Shown: one piece after another, positions 34,324 through 48,061 of the stretch
How positions within the stretch are numbered: position 1 is the stretch's first letter
Layout of the letters: every line of letters begins with the position of its first letter
DNA from: Lineus longissimus
Taxonomy: Eukaryota > Nemertea > Pilidiophora > Heteronemertea > Lineidae
DNA length: 64,000 nt
Direction: 5' to 3'
Assembly: GCF_910592395.1 (NCBI RefSeq)
Contig: NC_088325.1
Location: 6,975,501 to 7,039,500, forward strand
The notes under the pieces: generated by a model
What the model was told of the DNA's origin: nothing
What the model saw: only the letters and a program-made list of their open reading frames with translations
Databases searched by the model: none
Program-made: the position numbers and the translations under genes

Positions 34324-37300
34324 AAATTACCACATTGACCTTGACCCACAGTCAAGAAGTCACGATGTCGCCTGGCGTTCAATGTTTATGAGCCGTAATG
34401 GCCCCATAGCGTAGCGGCTTATCTTGTGCAGAATTTGTGATATATTACCATCCCCGAGCACGAAAACATCGTTTAATATCCACCATTATTCTTCTGGCAA
34501 CCTCCAGCTTGAAGGGATCGCGGCACATTTGATATGATGAATTATCCAGGATTAAAACAGGAGCGATGTTTGCCGCGTGGGTCTCCATTGCTGGCAACTT
34601 TGGATTAACTCGCATTGCGTCTAGCTTCATTTCAAGATAATGCTCCTGGACCTTCCCAAGTTATTTTCTTGCCAAGAGCACGTAGGAAAAACATGCAGCC
34701 GATTGTTGTTTTCATATTCTGAATTCTAGAACGATAGCCATAAATGGTAAAATAGCGTGTTCAAGTGCTAGCGCAGCACTTGCACGAGTAGCGCCACAGT
34801 TATTTTTGTGTCTAGCGCCTAAAGCGCAGCACTGCAATCGAACTCAATATCTAGACTCCTGCTCAGGAAGGCCAACACCTCAGCTCAGTAAGAGAGAGTA
34901 TCCACGTTTCCTGGAGCACAGTGTCCATTGGCATTAACCATGAGAGTGCTTACATAATCCTCTGGACACAATGACCAATTGTATTGTCAATCTTTAGACA
35001 CTTTCCCCAACAACCCCCTATCAATTCACCTTTGGACTTGTGTCTCGCAAATGCCATTGTTTTGGCACAGGTGTTTCTATTTTAGCCCTGCAAACAGTTC
35101 CACCTGAGAGAAACCTTTGGAAGGGAGGTGAACCCTTGCTCGTCTCTCCAGTTTAAAAAGTAATTTCATTTAGATCTCAAGAAGGATTAGACGCATTATA
35201 GGAAATTACTCGAGTCAAAAGATTTTGGCCGATTATAGGATGGATTGGGCATGATCTGGTCGCTGGTGTCATCTTCACATGGCCACTCAATCATCACCGC
35301 TTGACCACCAAAACGGGTGTCACTTGACCGTTTAAATTATCGTCATTTGACCGTGGTGCATGATTATCTGAGGGTTGGCAAGTGGTTTGGTCATCATTAG
35401 AAGTAGTTTGAAAGCCTAGTTAAAACACTCAGGAAGATGATACCGCCATTTGAATACTCATGAGGTTGGAGGGAACTTGTGATCAATAAAAGGAGGTATC
35501 TTTATTAGCTGTGGGTATTTTTTAGGGATTTGTATTGAAAACATACTCCTTAAGATTAATCAATAGAAATTTATTCCCACCTTAGGTTTTAACCGAGTTC
35601 AGAAAAACCGATTTATTATATAAGCGTTTCGTGATAGGTTTCCTTTAACTGACTCAGGCTTGAAAACACAACATGAAGGTGAAAAAAATTGTCATGTTGC
35701 CCGCTCTGGCTCTTTGGAAATGACTTGTTCGTTCTACATATCACGCATTACAAGTGAACAAGTGGAACTCTATCACGGCATGAGCATCCACATTTTTGCT
35801 GTGTCTTGTCATTAGCTTGAGGAGGGGGAGCTCAAGACACACCCATTGACAATGCACTGATCATCAGACAGTGGATGTGTACTTCTCTTACCATTAGCTC
35901 AGAGCCAATTATCACCTTCCCCTCCTGAAGTGTCTTTCCAAACAATCTAACATAATCAGCATCGTTGGCTAATTCTACGTAATCAAATCAAGGGACTTCT
36001 GGGAAATGTTGGCAACATTCACTAGCTCCTTTAGGATTCCTCTGGTATTCCGACCAGGTTTGTCGATGTTTATGGTTGCCTTGATGCACCCTGATTTCTT
36101 AGATCTCGGAAGATTGGTTGTTGCTCTGATTCTGACTAGTGATGGAATATTTATCACTGCTTTCTGGTTGTGTGTATTGCACAAAAGGGAAATTGCGGTT
36201 GGCTACCTGGCCTGACATGACAACTTACCAACTCACTAGAGTTAGGTGGGATTTTACTGCAAAAGGAAGGACCTTCCAGGAAATCTCCCAGAGAATTATT
36301 ATTTCACTGCAGCCATAATAACACATGATGTTTGTGAGGGTCCAGTGACAGTGGTCTCAAGGCCTTCAAAAACTTGGCAGTGTTTGAATAATTTGATATA
36401 ATTGGTACCAAGTATGATCCACAGCGGTACACACTGTCAGCTGGTGCAAATACTGAAGAAGTTGGATTAATGATTGGAATCACTTGAGCATAATTTGTGT
36501 CAAGTGGCACTTGTGATTCTTTCATACTTCCAGTCACCTTTAGTTAACGCTGTACCAACACAACGAAATATCAGGCAACTGTTTAAAGTGAGATCCCTAC
36601 CATTGAACAATGGCTGTCCAGATGGCTCCTCCGAGATCTAATCTGTATCACTTGTCCAGATGAGGGGCTGTATTGTTATTTCATGTGACTGTTAAGTGTA
36701 ATACAATGTGTTTAGAGAATGATTATACTGTGAGTGTACAGTTATTCCCTTGGCTTGTGTGATTTTTTGCCGATTTTGAGCTGAATCATGGTGGGGAAGT
36801 TGTCCACTTAGGATGTGCTTGCCCAACTGTATTTTAAAATGCCATTCCACTAATCTTGACAATTTTTAGAAGCTAACTGAAACATGGCTCTCAGGATCAC
36901 TGTGCTAATCAAATGTACAGTTCATCCTGTCTAAAAGTCCTCCACCTCTCACCAATTTTCTGGCTAGATGTGGTACCAACATGCATCAGACAATCACCAT
37001 GTTGAGCTAAGTCTACTGGAAAGCAAGGATTAAACATGAACATAAGTTGCATTGCGGTTGCTTGCTAAGCAATCTTGGTTGCAAAGAACAATTTCATAAC
37101 TCAAGTGAGATTCCATGAATATGATTGGCTGATACACGTCACGTGACCGTGTGGTATTTGCAATTTTGCTCGCTCCAGCCGGTCGACATTTCGCCATGTC
37201 TCCTGACGGGCTCACAGTTGTTGGATCTTCATAGCTTTGCCACCTTTCTGCTGCTTATGAACAACTTCTTCCTCGGCCCTGGGCCAAAGAAACTGTCGGG

Positions 37301-38570
37301 AAAATATTCAAGACGAGGTGAAGATGTGCCATCTCCAAACTTGTTTCCCCTGCTCTCAACTGCCAGAGATTTCAAAGGAATCCAGCATTGTTTGCACCAG
37401 CTGAAGAGAATCTCACAAACCTACTCTCACATTTTCATACGTTTTCTCTGCCTCATGTAGCAGTACCTGAGAGCGATTTAGGGCTATCATACTCCACCAT
37501 CTGCTAACATAGAGCTAGTACATTTCTATCCATCAATATAAACCTTTCAAGTTGATGATGTAGCGATTTCCTTTGGACAATATAACGATGTTTAGGATTC
37601 CTCATCCTCCTGCAAACAGGGTCTACAACATGACTCCACCCTAGGCCAATCAAATTTGATTTCATGGTTCTTGTCAGTCGCTTTCAGGAAATCTTTGAGG
37701 GCCTGGTTTTGTTTAACTTTCATCTTTCATCATCTTAAAAACCGGGATTTTCCTGGTGAAATACAAAAATCCATTGAAATGAGTTCATCAGTAGAAAACT
37801 GAAAAATTGGTGAGGCTTTGGAAAATTGACATCATCAGGGGTTGAAATCACACCCCGTGCATATTTATTTGTGTTTTTCAGTTGCTCTCTAAAGGTCTTG
37901 TAATTGTAGCGAAAAGTCATTTCTGTAAAGATTTGGAGCAGTATGTACTGTAATGAACTGCATTGGTGCAGGTTCAAAACCAGTTGAGGGCCGTGACAAG
38001 AACCTTGAAAATGTCATCAACATTCAGTGGCCTTACTCACAAGGGAGTAAGTATGTTTAATGAAGTTTCCTCCCCTTCTGAATCCAGTGTCTAAGACTTG
38101 GTTGATCAAGATGCTATCGGCACTGACCAACAGCTCTTGAGAAAACTACCACGCATTCCATTTTCTGTCTTTTCATAGCAGATACCAAAAGAACCTCTGC
38201 AATATTTTCAAAAATCTGATTTGTGATTTCAGCTTCCAATCTTCCAGAAACTCCCCTGGGAATTTTGGGAGTCTTTTTGTGCACATGTACATTTGGGTGT
38301 GAACTACTTGTTAGGGCTCAATATTAGCACCTTCATTGCAATAAAAACCTCTCAGCTAATTAACACAAGCTTGATTATTGTTTGTAACATATGGCTCTGT
38401 TATGGTGGGGGTTATGGAAAACCTTATTCATTGATGATATTATTGATCAAACGCATGTTTATGGTGTGGAAACTAATTGATGAGATACAATCTTGGAAGG
38501 ACAGGTCAAGGGTATTCTCCCCTGGGGTGCGGGGGTGGGGAAAACATCTTAGTAATTTATTCTTGTTTCT

Positions 38571-38803
38571 TTAAAGGCCTACGCTGTTCGTTAAAATTTT
38601 TGAATTTGAAAATTTTCAATTGCATAAATACATACTAGATATAGATATAAATTCCAGCATTGCCTTTCTGGAGACAGATAGACAAATACTGTAAATACAA
38701 AGTTTCAACAAATTTGTATTCATAATAACTGTACTACAGCATTGTGTATTAGTGGATTTCTATAACTGGACCACAAGTAATTACAAACGTTGTACCCCTT
38801 TAA
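38571..38803 (+). repeat. TTAA-flanked MITE family A, best-preserved copy
   Basis: Runs from TTAAAGGCCTACGC to GTACCCCTTTAA with both TTAA sites present. Best reference for the family ends in this window; about 225 bp without its target sites. Confidence 0.8.
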
Positions 38804-39599
38804 GGTGTCTGAGAAAGATCAAAACAATGAAAGTTTTGTAAAAACTGTAAAGTAGAGTTTTGATACCAACTTTCAAGATTTTCCCGTGTTGCCATGCAGT
38901 TTCCTGCCACGTGACATCTGATCATAGGCAACCGTGGTTGGGCAGTCTTATATATCAGTTGGTCATGTTCCTTTTAAAAAATAGCGAGCAAACCTGGAGA
39001 TTAAGAGGCACGTTTAACAAGCAGGCAGATCAAAGGGCTTAGCGTAATGGGCCTAGCTACTTGAGAGTTTAAGTGGCATTATACATTTGACAAGGGCCTG
39101 ACTAATAAAAGAGGGGCCGAGGTGGCATAAGTCCTTGGGTAAAGAAGGGTCTTATCAAGGTGTGAAGGGGTTGTTGTAGGGGCTTGTCTTCCTGTGGACA
39201 GTAAGCTGTGTCAACTCTCCTTGGTTTGCAAAATTAACCCTGAATGGACTGGAGGCATTTTAAGAAATCTTCAAAGAAAAATGGTTTGGAATCAGGCATC
39301 AAATATTTGTCTTGGTCTCAAGAGCATATGAGAATTAAAAGACCAATTTGAGTTTGAAAGCATGTTGGAAAATTGTTTTTGAGGTGACTCCCTGTCAAAA
39401 CCAGAACTCTAAGGCCATTCTCTTAGTTACTTCTGTAGCATCATTGGTATGCAGATTGACTCCCAAGGGTATGGCTACCAGCAGGCCTGGATGACTATCG
39501 TGTCTCATTGAAAAAGCCCTTTTAAAAATACATATCTAGGGCAAGTACAGATCCAGATGTTCCCCATAAAAAATGCGAGAAATATCTTAGAAGTTGTCC

Positions 39600-39790
39600 T
39601 TGTGGTTGAAGGGAGATCAGTGATTGATAGTGGTTAGACACCAGGCTCAGAATGAGGAGGTCATTGGTCCGACTCATGTAAGAATCACTACTGATTCGCT
39701 GTTGTATCCTTGCACCAGACATTTAACCCTTAATTGCTTTGTTTAACCAAGGTTCTATACACCTAAGGACACGGTGTCAATAAACTCAAT
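39600..39790 (+). repeat. tRNA-derived SINE, 5' part with tail
   Basis: GATAGTGGTTAGACACC resembles an A box and GGTCCGACTC, about 40 bp later, a degenerate B box. Then CCTTGCACCAGACATTTAAC and CACCTAAGGACACGGTGTC follow, a typical SINE body. Ends are not defined. Confidence 0.55.
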
Positions 39791-40574
39791 TGGTACCTAA
39801 TCGTAGTAGCACACAAAAACTCATCCTGCCTTGGAGGAGGATTATTCCCTCGAGAACAACTCTTGTAAGTGCATAGCAAACACTGAAGAAGAACAAAATA
39901 AAGAAGGCTAAGGTGTGAGAATATAATAACCCCCCACTGTCTTTCTCAGGCTCCTGGATCACCAATGCGCATGAGTATAAGTTGCCCACATGAGTTCAAC
40001 CTCAGTAGTCCATATCCTTCAGAACCACAATAGCTGAACAAGGCGTTGTCTTTGCAATCAGATGAAAAAAAAGAAAACCAGTTTAGAAGAAAGTTCAAAG
40101 GATGAATTCATAACTTCAAAGGGGTTAAGTCCCCACAGGAATCACCCCCCCCCCCTCACTTTGTGACAGGCTCCCCCACCCAGTGGTCATGACAAACAGG
40201 GCCGACCACTATTACTTGTTTGGCCAAACTAATAAAAAGACAATAGACTTTAACAATGTTGGAAGCATCAATAGACATGGCTCCACAAGGGGTCCATACA
40301 CCTGCCAGACAACAAAATACTGGAATAGGACGTTGTTGGTCGGTGTGAAATACCCTAACACCCATGCAGACAGGATAATCACGCCACTGGTCTTGTGGGC
40401 TTTGCCAACACTTCCCTCTATGAACCCCCTATTATTTCTGGACAGTATGGCACCCTGTTGGCTACCACTCGAGGGTATTGTTTTAGAGAACTTGAGCCAA
40501 AACGCTATAAATCACATCAAGAGATTATAGTGGATTTTTAGGCAGACTGTGGACAGCTTGGTGCAAATTACAAT

Positions 40575-40968
40575 AAGGTCTTTCCCAAATTGCCTAATGT
40601 GTTTAGGGAGGTGTAATTGCCATCAATTTGCTGAGCATAATATTGTGACAGTCCTAGATGGTTTGAAATTTGTGATCAATGTGACTTTTGCTGACAAAAC
40701 AATAAAAATCCTTTGGCAGACAGTCCTGTTAGTCATTGGGTACGTAGGTTTTCAGCATTTTCAACCACTTCAAGGTCTTTCCCAAATTGCCTAATGTGTT
40801 TAGGGAGGTGTAATTGCCATCAATTTGCTGAGCATAATATTGTGACAGTCCTAGATGGTTTGAAATTTGTGATCAATGTGACTTTTGCTGACAAAACAAT
40901 AAAAATCCTTTGGCAGACAGTCCTGTTAGTCATTGGGTACGTAGGTTTTCAGCATTTTCAACCACTTC
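40575..40968. repeat. Perfect tandem duplication, 197 bp x 2
   Basis: 40575-40771 and 40772-40968 appear identical, starting AAGGTCTTTCCCAAATTGCC, with a further AAGGT after the second copy. The period is not a multiple of three, so the related open frames over the two copies are by-products. The identity implies recent duplication or an assembly artefact. Confidence 0.9.
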
Positions 40969-41231
40969 AAGGTAAAATGGTACAAGTCTAGCCCCTTCAG
41001 TGTAGAAAACCACTGGCAGTACAAACTAATGCACACACAAACTATAATTGTACTGGGCTATGATTGTACCTCCTTACTTTATACCACATAAAGGATTCAT
41101 TTCAATGTTTGTGAATTTGGCAATAATATTTTGCATACCCAGATACAAGAAGGTTTTAAGTCTCATTCGAAGGACTGTGAAGAGTCAGGAATTTTACTTC
41201 CCTGAAAAGCCACGCCGGTTCATCCAGAAAT

Positions 41232-41401
41232 ACAATCCTGGGTTCTCCCCGGGATCAAACCCGGGCCCAATTGCGTGGTAGCCAGCAGTGTTAACCACTA
41301 GGCTATGAAGCTCCTACACAATCCTGGGTTCTCCCCCGGATCGAACCCGGGCCCAATTGCGTGGTAGCTAACAGTGCTAACCACTAGGCCATGAAGCTCC
41401 C
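41232..41401 (-). repeat. Dimeric tRNA-derived SINE (86-bp units)
   Basis: Two tandem units. On the minus strand each has a GGAGCTTCATGGCCTAGTGG start with an A box (TGGCCTAGTGG) and GGGCCCGGGTTCGATCC (B box); the upstream-strand unit has GGTTTGATCC instead. Unit length matches a tRNA with an extra arm. The second B box is mutated, so at most one promoter is intact. Confidence 0.75.
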
Positions 41402-43794
41402 TGTTTGGATATAGACAAATTGGGTTGGCGACACCAAGTTGTCCAATGATCATGATGTCATGTTCCGACTTGCCCTTTCACATTGATTTCGTGGCAATCG
41501 GTCTAACATTGGTGAAACTAGAGTATATACGAAAACTCAAAAACCATTATAGGTTTGTTTACAATAAAAATCACCTACAAAATCTATCATAAAAGAAATG
41601 AATGGCTGACAAGATTATAGTTCAAACAGACATGAAATTAGTGTCACCGTGAATCAATGCAGACCATCTCTTCTTGTGTGCACCAGCCTAGGATGGGTTG
41701 GCCTTTGGGGACAAATCCAGCCATGAAAGGGCCGCTGACAATAACGTCTATGCCTATGGGCCTATTTTGACAACACGCTCCACTATTGGATAAATGTCTA
41801 GTGTGTTTGGGCTAAATCATTTGACAATCTCGGCTGTCTTCCATTCTCATTTTCCAGCTCAGCGTGATTTACAAGATGTACTATATTTACAAGACCTAGT
41901 TTTCAGATCTTGGGGTAGAGGGTATTCATGTGAATGAGATTTTCAATCAGCAAACTTTGGTCAATTTTGAATGGCACACTTTTCTATTTAGTTGCATGTC
42001 TGAAAATGTTTTGCCATCATGTATGGCTGGTGGTTACGGTCATAATTGATGATACAAAGTTTTCAACAATAATTTCTTTTCTGATTTCTGTTCAACACAA
42101 ATCTCTCTGTGCTGTTGACAGGAAGGTTTGTGGCAACCACATCAAGTGCCTTCATTCTTTCTGTGTATGATGTAAAAAAAGGGCAGGCCTACTGTGTTGT
42201 CTCGCAGCAGTAATGGCCTCATAGAAGACTTTAAGTCAGCCTTGGAAGACCCTTTACTAAACCACTGTGGGAGAGCATGGACTGTCAGAGACAAGAATTA
42301 CTTGCCTTTCTTTGAGTCAAGAGTTACACTGAGGTGCTTGAAGGCCATCATTGAGACGGGCTATAATCAGGCACAACTTCATTCAAGGGGGTGTGCCAAC
42401 ATGTATTAAATGGTACTCCAAAGCCCCATGCTGCTAATTGTGTCCATATCAATGCCTTCATCAACCGCCAGATAAAGCGCTACACATCAGCCAGGAAACG
42501 TCAAGATCTGGCGGAAATGATGGCACACGATTGGCTCAAATTGGCACCCTAATTCATCTAATTCATTCCAGTCAAGTTTGAGTGGTTCTCATACTAAGAT
42601 GACTGCCTTTCATTTTGCTGACGGATTCTGATTTTGATCTTTGATTGATGTTCTCCCAAATGATGTGTATTCATGACATTATGCATGTGTGATACATGTA
42701 TAGTGTCATAATGCTACAAAAATCCTGGAGCATGTCCAAAAGCTGACATCCATAACTATCGCTTGCGAGAGAATCAACCCAAACTTTAGTGCAAATCTGC
42801 CATTGATGACACCATAGGTGCCACAAACTACTTCTTTTGACTTTGATTCAAAAAAACGATACAAAGACACCATTATGTTTAAAACTTAAAATCAGCTACC
42901 ATGTTCTTTATCAAATCAGTGATTGATACCATTATTTTGAGGAGATCTATTTTGGCCAATTCTCTCTGCCACCAGCACAACCTCGTCACAATCGTCATAT
43001 GATGGCGACGCAGACTGTTACTAATGGTGACCACGAATGCCATTAGAGAGACTATGTACCGCAATCTCGTCCCCAAGTCGACCCTCTAACATTTGTAGTG
43101 CAAAATCAGACTCGCCAGTCCATGAGTCTGGTTGCCAGAATAAGGCAAACCTTGTGTTGCATTACGATACCAAATTGATAAGGTGTTCTATTTACAAAAT
43201 GACATCAGGCTGCCAAACTGTAAAAAAAATACTTTAAGATTTGTTGGGTATGTTTGTCTCTCACATTCTTTTCAAGTCATAAATCTTGTCTGCTATAAGA
43301 CAGAATGTAGAATGTCATGTCAGGTCAAGAGAGTGCACGCCCCTTGTTTGACAGAAAGTGATAGAGCACGTTTATCAAGGAGATGTCTGATAGAGTTCAA
43401 GTTGAAGTTCAATTAAAAAACGTGGAGCTTCTTTCGTAAATGAAATATAGAAACTAGGTTAGTGTCCTGCCTTTCCGAGGTATCGAACTGACGCACCACC
43501 AACGATCGCTAGTAATTAGAATGATTTTCTTGTGATTTTTCATTGTATCTGACACAGTCTTACTTACTAACATTCGGGTGTCTGCGCAATTTAGATATTG
43601 TTGGGAAGTAAACATAAGAGGAATACTGTTTGCCCTCGGACAGTTTTGACTTGGCAAGAGGGTTCAACAGGACAAAAATTCATTTTACACACCGCAATAT
43701 CAACTTAAAACCAATTACTCCCCCCCCCCCCCCATTAAAATCTTAAAAACTGTCACATCACCTCTTAAGCAAGACTCATTACACCGGAGGGACC

Positions 43795-43990
43795 TTTGAA
43801 GGCTTGTTTGTTCATCCTTTAAAATTTAAGAAGATTAAATTCGAATTTATATTTCCTGAATATAAATTTCAACAATTCCGTTGTGTAGACAGATATACAA
43901 ATACTATAGATACCAAGTTTCAGTAAATTTGCATGCATAAAAACTGCAATACAGTGTATTTCTCTTTTCCTTAAATGTGCACCTAACACC
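43795..43990 (+). repeat. TTAA-MITE family A, degraded copy
   Basis: The core TTGTGTAGACAGATATACAA and ACCAAGTTTCAGTAAATTTG matches other copies. The left end is decayed; a CCTTAA lies near the right end. Confidence 0.65.
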
Positions 43991-44552
43991 CCCTAATGAA
44001 TAGTGGACTGATCCATGTAGTGTATAGTGCAGTGTTATTCACAAGGTATTCAGAGTTGGAAAGCCAGTGTTGGTGGTGGCTCTTCTCCTAGTTTAGTCAG
44101 GAATATATTTATTTATTTCCATTTTGAGACAATTTTGGCACAGTTTTATGAATGTTTGAAACAGGATTTTAAGGAGTAATATCAGTAGTCAAACGTCTTC
44201 TATTTCAATTGGATTTAATTGGTGATTTGCGGATAATAATTCAGACCAATCTTCGACTGGAAGTTTAGATTCACCAAGCAGCTCTCCAGCGAACAGGTGA
44301 GTTGTGGAGTGTAGGATGTGTAATGGTACTGTGCATGTGTAAATTGATTGGTGATGACTGTATCTTCTATTATCTGGATTTGTTGAGAAATATCGTATTA
44401 ATTAATGATTCATTGATGATCATGTTTCATTATATTTCAGGCTTTGTCGAGTTGCAGCTTGCAACTTCATACTCACGTGTGCCCAATTTGACTTTGCTGC
44501 CTAATCGAATGCATAGATAAACTACCCTACTGAGATACAGATATTTTCTTAA

Positions 44553-44769
44553 AGGCCCTGTGTAGGCAGCAGCTTGATCGGCAAGTTAAATTTACACATG
44601 GTCACCGCCAATAGGGGTCTGTCTGATCTTACAGTACGTCAAAACTATTCACGCTTGTACCAGGAATATATCTAGTGTTGAATCAAACATGACCCAATGC
44701 CCTTGCTGTGCATATTGGTCTTCTGAAGATGGACAATTTGACCTTCCTGCACCTGCCTATAGTCCCTCT
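44553..44769. mobile_element. TTAA-flanked MITE family B, short copy
   Basis: 217 bp between TTAA sites at 44549-44552 and 44770-44773. Ends AGGCCCTGTGTAGGCAG and CTGCCTATAGTCCCTCT are imperfect inverted repeats. It matches both ends of the 1.3-kb element at 49763-51037. Confidence 0.7.
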
Positions 44770-44904
44770 TTAAAGACCTCGGCTACACCTTCAACAAAAT
44801 GAAAATTGACCTTGAATTGAACAATATGCCATTGTTAAGTAAAGGGTTTTGTCAACTATAAAGGGCCTGAAAGTCAATCGGGGTTGATACCAGACCTCTG
44901 TATT

Positions 44905-45165
44905 AATAAATAATAATGATATTTAGTTCTTATATAGCACTTTTCCAGGTTTCCCTGCTCAAAGCGCTTTTGGGATATCATTATTACCCCGGTCTGCACA
45001 GAAATCAATCAGGGGTTTCAACTCAAGGAGCAACCAGAAGGCGCTCACTTGAACTCGATTAGTTAGGGAACAAAGCAGTGTGACTCGGCCAGGAGTCCAA
45101 CCCACGACCTCCTGATCATGAGGCCGACTCTCTTCCACTGTGCTACCGCTGTCCCTGTAGATACA
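44905..45165 (-). repeat. tRNA-derived SINE, near full length
   Basis: On the minus strand, GACAGCGGTAGCACAGTGGA forms the tRNA-like start, with GGTCGTGGGTTGGACTCC carrying the B box. The body ends in AAAGCGCTTTGAGCAGGG and GTGCTATATAAGAAC with an ATT-rich tail at 44905-44920. This AGCGC...TATATAAG 3' domain is common in animal SINEs. Confidence 0.7.
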
Positions 45166-45715
45166 GTGTATGTGAGGGGCTGTTTCTCAGTATGAACTTC
45201 CTTGTTTTCTGGATTCTCCTAGACCTAAGACATGAAAGGTCAATTTCTTCCTACTTCGCTGAGTAAAGGCTCCTAATCTGCTCCTAATCTATATTCTACT
45301 AAAGCTAAGCGTTGCTCTCATTTGACATTCAACTCGCAAAAGTACACTCACTTCTCAACACAAGATCGCTCAAATCTCTTTCAGTGTGATGAATGCAAAG
45401 ATGAAAAATTGTCTGGCAAATATTTTCACGGGAGGTTTGCGCTATTAATATTAGCATTCATTGAAGTGTCACACAGGTCAGGCTTTACATGAGGAACCTT
45501 TGTGTTCAAGCTTTGATCTCGGGGTGTGTGTTTTTGTACATATTCCTATTCTTCTGCTCCAAACCTCTTTATGAGGACACCACTGGGACCAGCTGAATGT
45601 TAGATAATGTTGTGCGGGTCCATGTAAATTTCAAGAATCTAGAAAATAAGGAATCCAAAGGAATGTCATCGTTTTGGCCTGCAGTTCCAGTAATACCATT
45701 CAGTATCCAGTAATA

Positions 45716-45830
45716 CAGTCCAAATCATGATTGTAATTCGGATCCCTAAATTCGCATCATTGGCGTGTCAATGATGCGCTACCAAAACATAGAAATATGA
45801 GCGTATCATTGGTGCATCATTAACGTGCAA
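45716..45830. repeat. TA-flanked MITE family E, right end missing
   Basis: Starts CAGTCCAAATCATGATTG after TA and follows the family for about 115 bp. The terminal GATTTGGACTG is absent. Confidence 0.65.
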
Positions 45831-47880
45831 CTCACAACAAATGCACCAACTAAGAACACGTCAGAAGGCCTATTAGCCAACTCGGACAAAGCCATAAGCC
45901 ATGAGATGCGACTTTTTGTTCCTGGTGAAACACGAATAGTTAGCGCCCAAACGAAATGGTTATTTTGAGTCTTCTCCTTGATTTGCATTTATCCATGTCC
46001 TCATCATTGGAACGCAGTGGAACTTCAGGGCAGGGGAAAAAGACTTCTATGCTTCAATATAAAACGGTGATGGATGCCTTGCCACAAAATTTTCTGGTTG
46101 ATGATTTTATGGATTATCTTTCTTTTCGCAGCAACTATTGCATGTATTGTAGGGTCAGTAGCCTACTGTTCTGCTCTCAAGAATACGCAAAGGTGTTGGG
46201 GTCCTCTCCATGTGGTGATGTGATGCAGTCAGCTGCACTTCCTCCCTCCATCACAGTTTGTGCAGATGATGGCAATTCCTTCTTTGACTGGATATCTTCT
46301 TGTAAACTGGTTTGGTGTCTTCTTATAGAGGGGTATCTTTGAAGTGGAGGTGTCCACACTGGGGGGTTTGTATGTGTATCCTGTTCTTCTATTCTCATTT
46401 CCAACAATCATTTTGTGTACCTCAGTGAAACACGCACTTGGGCCTCGTTTACACAATGATCTCGTGTTGATTCCTGGTATTTATGCAGCAGTGTTTTGAG
46501 CATGTTCTTCATGGGGCGCAGTGTTTTCCACTTTGCTTTTGTCCTGCCTTAACACCCCTACAGTTTTTGTTTCCCATTTTTGCACCTGGAAATAAGTGCG
46601 CACCAAGACTAATTCATCCTTCAAGTGGGTAGTTTCGCCAGACAAATTTTGAGACTCTAAGTTTGAATGAAACTGAGGTGAAATGAAATCTAAATTGTGT
46701 CAAAATATGGTTACATTGGGACGAATTTTACTGTAACCGGTTGCATCACCCAGCCAAAAGCGAGAATGGGGGGGGGGGGGCTCATGGGGCTTTTCAAATC
46801 AAACCAAGATCTATAACCCTCTGATTGATAGTCTAATGAGAGATGCAGTTCATATAGCAGGGACATACTGCAAACAGTGATGATTGAACATGAATTGTAA
46901 TAGCTTGTCTAGCACTAAAACACCACTGACATCCTTGAAGAAACAGGAATGTCAAAAACCTTGGAATTTCTCCTGGACACACAGAACACAAAGTGTCTGC
47001 CTGGTCAACACAATCGGGGCAAAACCAGAGTCTTCAGAGTTGGGAGTTGAGTTGTTTCTCTTGGCTTGCATGGGTTAACAGATGTCAGAGATGGCAATAA
47101 AAACAGAAGATATCATAAGATATGGATAAGCTGCCAACAAATGATTACACAATCTTAGGCAGGGCTTTATCTAGTCAAGATTTGTTTTGTGATTTAGGCC
47201 AGCAGTCATATGTCCGAGCCTGGCTTGTTGTACGTCTAGTTGACACTATTTCTCCGCATATCAGGGTTTAGTAATCCCTTTTTGGCCCTCAATCAGTTCC
47301 TATCTTATCAGAGTTGTTTTGATTGCGATATTGACAAGAATTCTATGATATCATAATCAAAACATTAAAAATTTGTCTGTGAGGTCAATCATTATGTCTT
47401 GTATAAACATGTCTGAGTGTTCTTAGACAAAAAACTTAACTGGATGTTCAGTATGTCACTCAATTCCATAAAGTGCATCTTCATTTTTGTTCAATATTTG
47501 TGATGCTGCACGATCCCTTACTTCACAGAGCAAAGAAGGATTCAGGGTTCTGAGGTAAAGTTCCCAAAGTATTGCATGAGTGAAGGCATGGGTAGCTTGC
47601 CAGGCGAATAAACTGATGATTGTGGAGTTGATTTCCTGTAGAAAAACACACTTGATTCAGCATGACATTTGACTACCCTGCAGTTGCTTCTCCTATCCGA
47701 GAGGTAGATTAGAAACTGGTGCCGGTAAGGAAAAATCGCTGAGCTCTGTTTGAGCAACTCCTTCGAATTTCTCTGAAAAGTTTCAGGAATGACCGCGACA
47801 TATTTGGTCAATTTAAATATTTGATGCATCGGAATATAAACCACAACATTAAAAAACTTTTTGCTCAAAACTATGAGATA

Positions 47881-48061
47881 CAGTCCAAATCACGATTGTC
47901 ATCCCTAAATTCACGTCATTGACGCACCACCCTGCGCAATTCACGCGAAACAGAGAGAGGTAAGCGCGTCACTGGTGTGTAACTCGCGGGTATGTTGCGC
48001 GTACATGTAGTTTGGGCGTCACCGACGCCAGCAGGACAGAGTTCAAATGTGATTTGGACTG
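47881..48061. mobile_element. TA-flanked MITE family E, complete copy
   Basis: 181 bp from CAGTCCAAATCACGATTG to ATGTGATTTGGACTG with TA on both sides. Same GCGC- and GACGC-rich interior as 27036 and 52497. Confidence 0.85.

Noticed and set aside
40549-40991. Two related 81- and 92-codon proteins
   Set aside because: They come from the 197-bp tandem duplication; the period is not a multiple of three and there is no domain.
45956-46342. 128-codon open frame as a gene
   Set aside because: No recognisable domain, no coding bias, no splice or promoter context; of a length expected by chance in 64 kb.
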